From contig CAMDBK010000191.1 of the NCBI GenBank assembly GCA_945889235.1, positions 1 to 6,039 of the forward strand: a stretch of DNA of 6,039 nt, written 5' to 3'. Source of the stretch: Chitinophaga pinensis (GTDB lineage: Bacteria > Bacteroidota > Bacteroidia > SXHM01). Shown piece by piece: positions 5,270 through 6,039 of the stretch (positions within the stretch are counted from its first letter, which is position 1; every line of letters begins with the position of its first letter). Made by a program: the position numbers and the translations under genes. Below the pieces are notes generated by a model. The model saw only the letters and a program-made list of their open reading frames with translations, was not told the DNA's origin and did no database searches.

Positions 5270-5560
5270 ATGACAAGTCTGGCAGATATAAAAGCAACCC
5301 TAACAAGCAACAAGCAAAGGCTTACCGATAAGTATGGTCTTAGTTTGCTGGCTGTGTTTGGTTCTTACGGTCGCGGTCAGCAAACCGAAAACAGCGATGT
5401 GGATATTTTAGTTGATTTTAAAAAGCCTGTGGGCATTGAGTTTATAGACCTTGCCAATGAACTTGAAAAATTGCTGAAGATGAAGGTTGACCTTGTTTCA
5501 AAAAATGGTGTAAAGCCTCAGTATTTAAAACAGATAGAGCAAGATTTATATTATGTCTAA
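5270..5560 (+). CDS. mntA: MntA-like minimal nucleotidyltransferase antitoxin
   Basis: The protein has 96 residues, typical for stand-alone minimal nucleotidyltransferases. The signature GSX10DXD is intact: Gly31-Ser32, ten residues, Asp43-x-Asp45 (GSYGRGQQTENSDVDILVDF). A third acidic residue sits in a following strand (KVDLV, Asp74). In characterised MntA-HepT pairs this enzyme transfers AMP from ATP to a tyrosine next to the HEPN active site and so silences the toxin. All residues needed for that reaction appear present. The stop codon overlaps the start of the HEPN gene by 8 bp, indicating translational coupling. It acts in the cytoplasm. Autoregulation is possible but no operator was recognised. 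Confidence 0.92.
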   Translation: MTSLADIKATLTSNKQRLTDKYGLSLLAVFGSYGRGQQTENSDVDILVDFKKPVGIEFIDLANELEKLLKMKVDLVSKNGVKPQYLKQIEQDLYYV

Positions 5561-5897
5561 GCGTGAACCAAAGCTTTTGCTCGCTGACATTTTAGAGGCG
5601 GTTGAAAAAATAAAAAGATATACCGCAGAACACGATTACGAAACCTTCAGTCAGGATTCAAAAACATCAGACGCTGTTATCCGTAACTTTGAAATTATTG
5701 GAGAGGCTGCCAACCGTCTTCCCGATGAATTTAAAGACAGGTATCCCACAATTGACTGGTTCAGAATAGTTGGTTTTCGCAACCGAATAGTTCATGACTA
5801 TATGGGAGTAGACTACAAAATTGTTTGGACGATCATTCAGAAAGGTCTTGACAAATTATCGTTCGATATTAAAAGTATTTCTAGAAACACACCATAG
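5553..5897 (+). CDS. hepT: HepT-like HEPN toxin (DUF86 ribonuclease)
   Basis: The protein has 114 residues and is all-helical in appearance. It carries the HEPN catalytic motif RX4HXY exactly: Arg76-N-R-I-V-His81-Asp-Tyr83. Other family features are AVIRNFEIIGEAANRLP at 41-57 and YPTIDWFRIVGFRN at 64-77. HEPN proteins of this family dimerise and cut RNA with the Arg/His pair. Tyr83 is the position that MntA partners modify with AMP in studied systems. Start ATG 5553 lies inside the end of the antitoxin gene (ATGTCTAA). The pair is complete and has no visible damage, so it is probably active. Its role in cell or phage defence is inferred from the family, not shown here. No clear terminator follows. 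Confidence 0.92.
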   Translation: MSKREPKLLLADILEAVEKIKRYTAEHDYETFSQDSKTSDAVIRNFEIIGEAANRLPDEFKDRYPTIDWFRIVGFRNRIVHDYMGVDYKIVWTIIQKGLDKLSFDIKSISRNTP

Positions 5898-6039
5898 TAT
5901 CATCTGCTCTTAACAGCCACAATTCAAAAACAAGGGCTTTATTTCTAGCCGGTATTAAACAATTGTAGATTTGAATAAGGAAACAAATAGGACGGAGGGG
6001 GCAGTTCGTCCAAATCTTTGGTTAGCCTCAACCGTTACT
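5898..6039. other. Downstream region with no identifiable gene
   Basis: This 142-bp end piece has a short minus-strand frame entering from the window edge (27 codons, stop at 5957-5955), too short to judge. It also has a nested inverted repeat: GATTTG (5968-5973) pairs with CAAATC (6011-6016), and GGACG (5990-5994) pairs with CGTCC (6007-6011), the two right arms sharing one base. It may be the end of an unseen gene or mobile element. Confidence 0.4.

Noticed and set aside
5934..5950. GGCT/AGCC hairpin as terminator of the MNT/HEPN operon
   Set aside because: The stem is only four base pairs and no T-tract follows.

Overview
The window looks like a chromosomal segment of a Bacteroidota member. 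It is AT-rich. Several genes are preceded by the phylum's characteristic -7 box (TAnnTTTG, or TAnnTTCG variants). It encodes part of the type IX secretion system (T9SS) and a T9SS cargo protein with a C-terminal sorting domain. The genus cannot be told from the sequence.

Layout. Positions 1-2028 (minus strand) hold the first 676 codons of a PorZ-like T9SS cell-surface protein whose 3' end lies outside the window. A 124-bp divergent intergenic region (2029-2152) carries candidate promoters facing both ways and a GCAAAG array with an 8-bp period. A TlpA-like thioredoxin lipoprotein follows (2153-2686, plus). Its stop codon lies inside a 95-bp REP/MITE-like element made of three hairpins (2677-2771), which fills the convergent gap to the next gene. 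On the minus strand come a small stand-alone caspase-fold protein with an intact His/Cys dyad (2780-3361) and, upstream of it, an 83-residue protein of unknown function (3423-3674).

Positions 3675-4148 contain no confident gene. They hold a promoter for the 83-residue gene, an array of 21-bp repeats (3788-3976) and a good promoter for the next gene. Positions 4149-5200 are a secreted T9SS cargo gene broken by an apparent one-base deletion near 4686. The N-terminal part carries the signal peptide and the out-of-frame C-terminal part carries the sorting domain. Positions 5270-5897 are a complete MNT/HEPN (MntA-HepT) toxin-antitoxin pair with an 8-bp overlap. The last 142 bp hold no identifiable gene.

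How the genes relate. PorZ is part of the surface complex that processes and anchors T9SS cargo, and the broken gene encodes such a cargo. The middle and right parts (caspase-like protein, 83-residue partner, repeat arrays, MNT/HEPN, REP-like element) look like accessory DNA. The best candidate for something undescribed is the caspase-like gene with its small upstream partner, followed by the helically phased 21-bp array. All functional statements are inferred from motifs; no database search was possible.
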